The notes below the pieces were generated by a model. It saw only the letters and a list, made by a program, of their open reading frames with translations, did not search any database and was not told the DNA's origin. From positions 1 through 27,038 of the forward strand of contig DCKU01000092.1 in assembly GCA_002320455.1 (NCBI GenBank): a stretch of 27,038 nucleotides of DNA. The letters are read 5' to 3'. This stretch comes from Salinisphaera sp. UBA1666 (lineage in GTDB: Bacteria; Pseudomonadota; Gammaproteobacteria; Nevskiales; Salinisphaeraceae). A program made the translations under genes and the position numbers. Every line of letters starts with the position of its first letter. The first letter of the stretch is position 1. Positions 26,464 through 27,038 of this stretch are shown here, piece after piece.

Positions 26464-26964
26464 ATGAGCGAGCGTCTCTACGTGTTACTGGCCGATACCG
26501 CAGTCGCCGAGCGCGTGGTCGATGCCTTGCGGGCAGAGGACGTAGCCGACGAGGCGCTTCACGCGGTCGCCCGGCACGATCCCGAACACGACCTGCCCGA
26601 GGCCGGCCTGTGGGAAGCCACCGACGTAGGCCCGGCTGCGGGCCGAGGCGCGGTGGCGGGCGGCGTAACCGGTGCCGTAGCCGGGCTGGCCGCGCTGGCC
26701 TTTCCGCCGCTGGGTATCGTGATCGGTGGCGGCGCGGTCGCCGCCGGCGGACTGGCCGGCGCGGGGTTGGGAGCCTGGGTGGCCAGCATGATCGGGGTCA
26801 GCGAGTCGGCCGACGAGGTTGCCGCCTACGACGCCGCAATCGCCGATGGCGCAGTACTGTTGATGGTCGACTGCGAGCCGGCGCGCTGTGACACCGTTCG
26901 AGGCGCTATTCAGCAGCAGGCACCGACGGCCGACGTGCGCCAGACGCCGGCCGGCCAGAGGTAA
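26464..26964 (+). CDS. Glycine-zipper protein, DUF1269-like, function unknown
   Basis: This 166-residue protein begins with a short alpha/beta domain (LYVLLADTAVAERVVDALRAEDV) and has a central hydrophobic Gly/Ala-rich segment (about 60-115) with repeated small-residue spacing, as in glycine-zipper proteins. A C-terminal segment (AAIADGAVLLMVDCEPARCDTV) resembles the same alpha/beta domain. The layout recalls DUF1269-type or general-stress glycine-zipper proteins, but I have no firm family match. It has no signal peptide. Six bases separate it from argH, and the likely shared transcript does not indicate a role in arginine synthesis. Confidence 0.75.
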   Translation: MSERLYVLLADTAVAERVVDALRAEDVADEALHAVARHDPEHDLPEAGLWEATDVGPAAGRGAVAGGVTGAVAGLAALAFPPLGIVIGGGAVAAGGLAGAGLGAWVASMIGVSESADEVAAYDAAIADGAVLLMVDCEPARCDTVRGAIQQQAPTADVRQTPAGQR

Positions 26965-26970
26965 GGCCCT

Positions 26971-27000
26971 GTCGGGTTACGGCCTGCGGCCTAATCCGAC
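26971..27000. repeat. REP-like palindrome
   Basis: An imperfect 13-14 bp stem (26971-26984 with 26988-27000, one bulged C and one G-T pair) closes a TGC loop, followed by CTACG. The core GTCGGATTA-GGCC matches, from memory, a family of short palindromes dispersed in many proteobacterial genomes and often linked to REP-associated transposases. It lies seven bases after the last stop codon and may also act as a transcript-end hairpin. Confidence 0.55.
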
Positions 27001-27038
27001 CTACGCGAGTACCCAATCTTCCGCGCCGTGCCTGTATT

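Overview
The window looks like core chromosome of a GC-rich gammaproteobacterium. The gene order argH / algZ-algR-hemC-hemD-hemX-hemY is the arrangement known from Pseudomonas and relatives. Overall protein style, and the malate synthase G and VC_2705-type symporter genes, would fit a halophilic lineage such as Salinisphaera; that genus is an inference from gene content and was not tested. No tRNA, rRNA, CRISPR array, insertion sequence or prophage gene was seen.

Left part (1-8300), all genes on the minus strand. A two-gene sodium:solute symporter (small DUF4212 subunit plus large SSS subunit) probably imports acetate or a related small organic acid. Malate synthase G (glcB) then condenses glyoxylate with acetyl-CoA. 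Upstream lie a GNAT acetyltransferase and a RimK-like ATP-grasp ligase with an N-terminal RLAN domain. The ligase reading frame is broken by one apparent extra base near 5324. An Old Yellow Enzyme-type flavin oxidoreductase precedes them.

Middle part (8350-17820). An OmpR-type response regulator and its histidine kinase are on the minus strand. They diverge from a plus-strand set: a secreted four-EF-hand protein, then a tightly coupled tripartite RND efflux operon (NodT-type outer-membrane lipoprotein, periplasmic adaptor, HAE1-type permease) and a small lipoprotein. The divergent intergenic region has four copies of the hexamer GCGACA/TGTCGC, two of them within a longer direct repeat; these are candidate operators for the regulator. 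Together this suggests a two-component system that controls envelope efflux and a calcium- or metal-binding periplasmic protein.

Right part (17820-27038). A compact minus-strand operon runs algZ-algR-hemC-hemD-hemX-hemY and ends in an extended-SDR gene; several junctions are 4-base overlaps. It couples a LytTR-type two-component system to uroporphyrinogen III synthesis. argH (argininosuccinate lyase) diverges from algZ and is followed by a small glycine-zipper protein of unknown function. A REP-like palindrome lies at the right edge.

The most interesting items are the EF-hand/two-component/RND locus with its repeated boxes, the GNAT plus RLAN-ATP-grasp pair with its frameshift, and the REP-like element. 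No clearly unprecedented system is visible.
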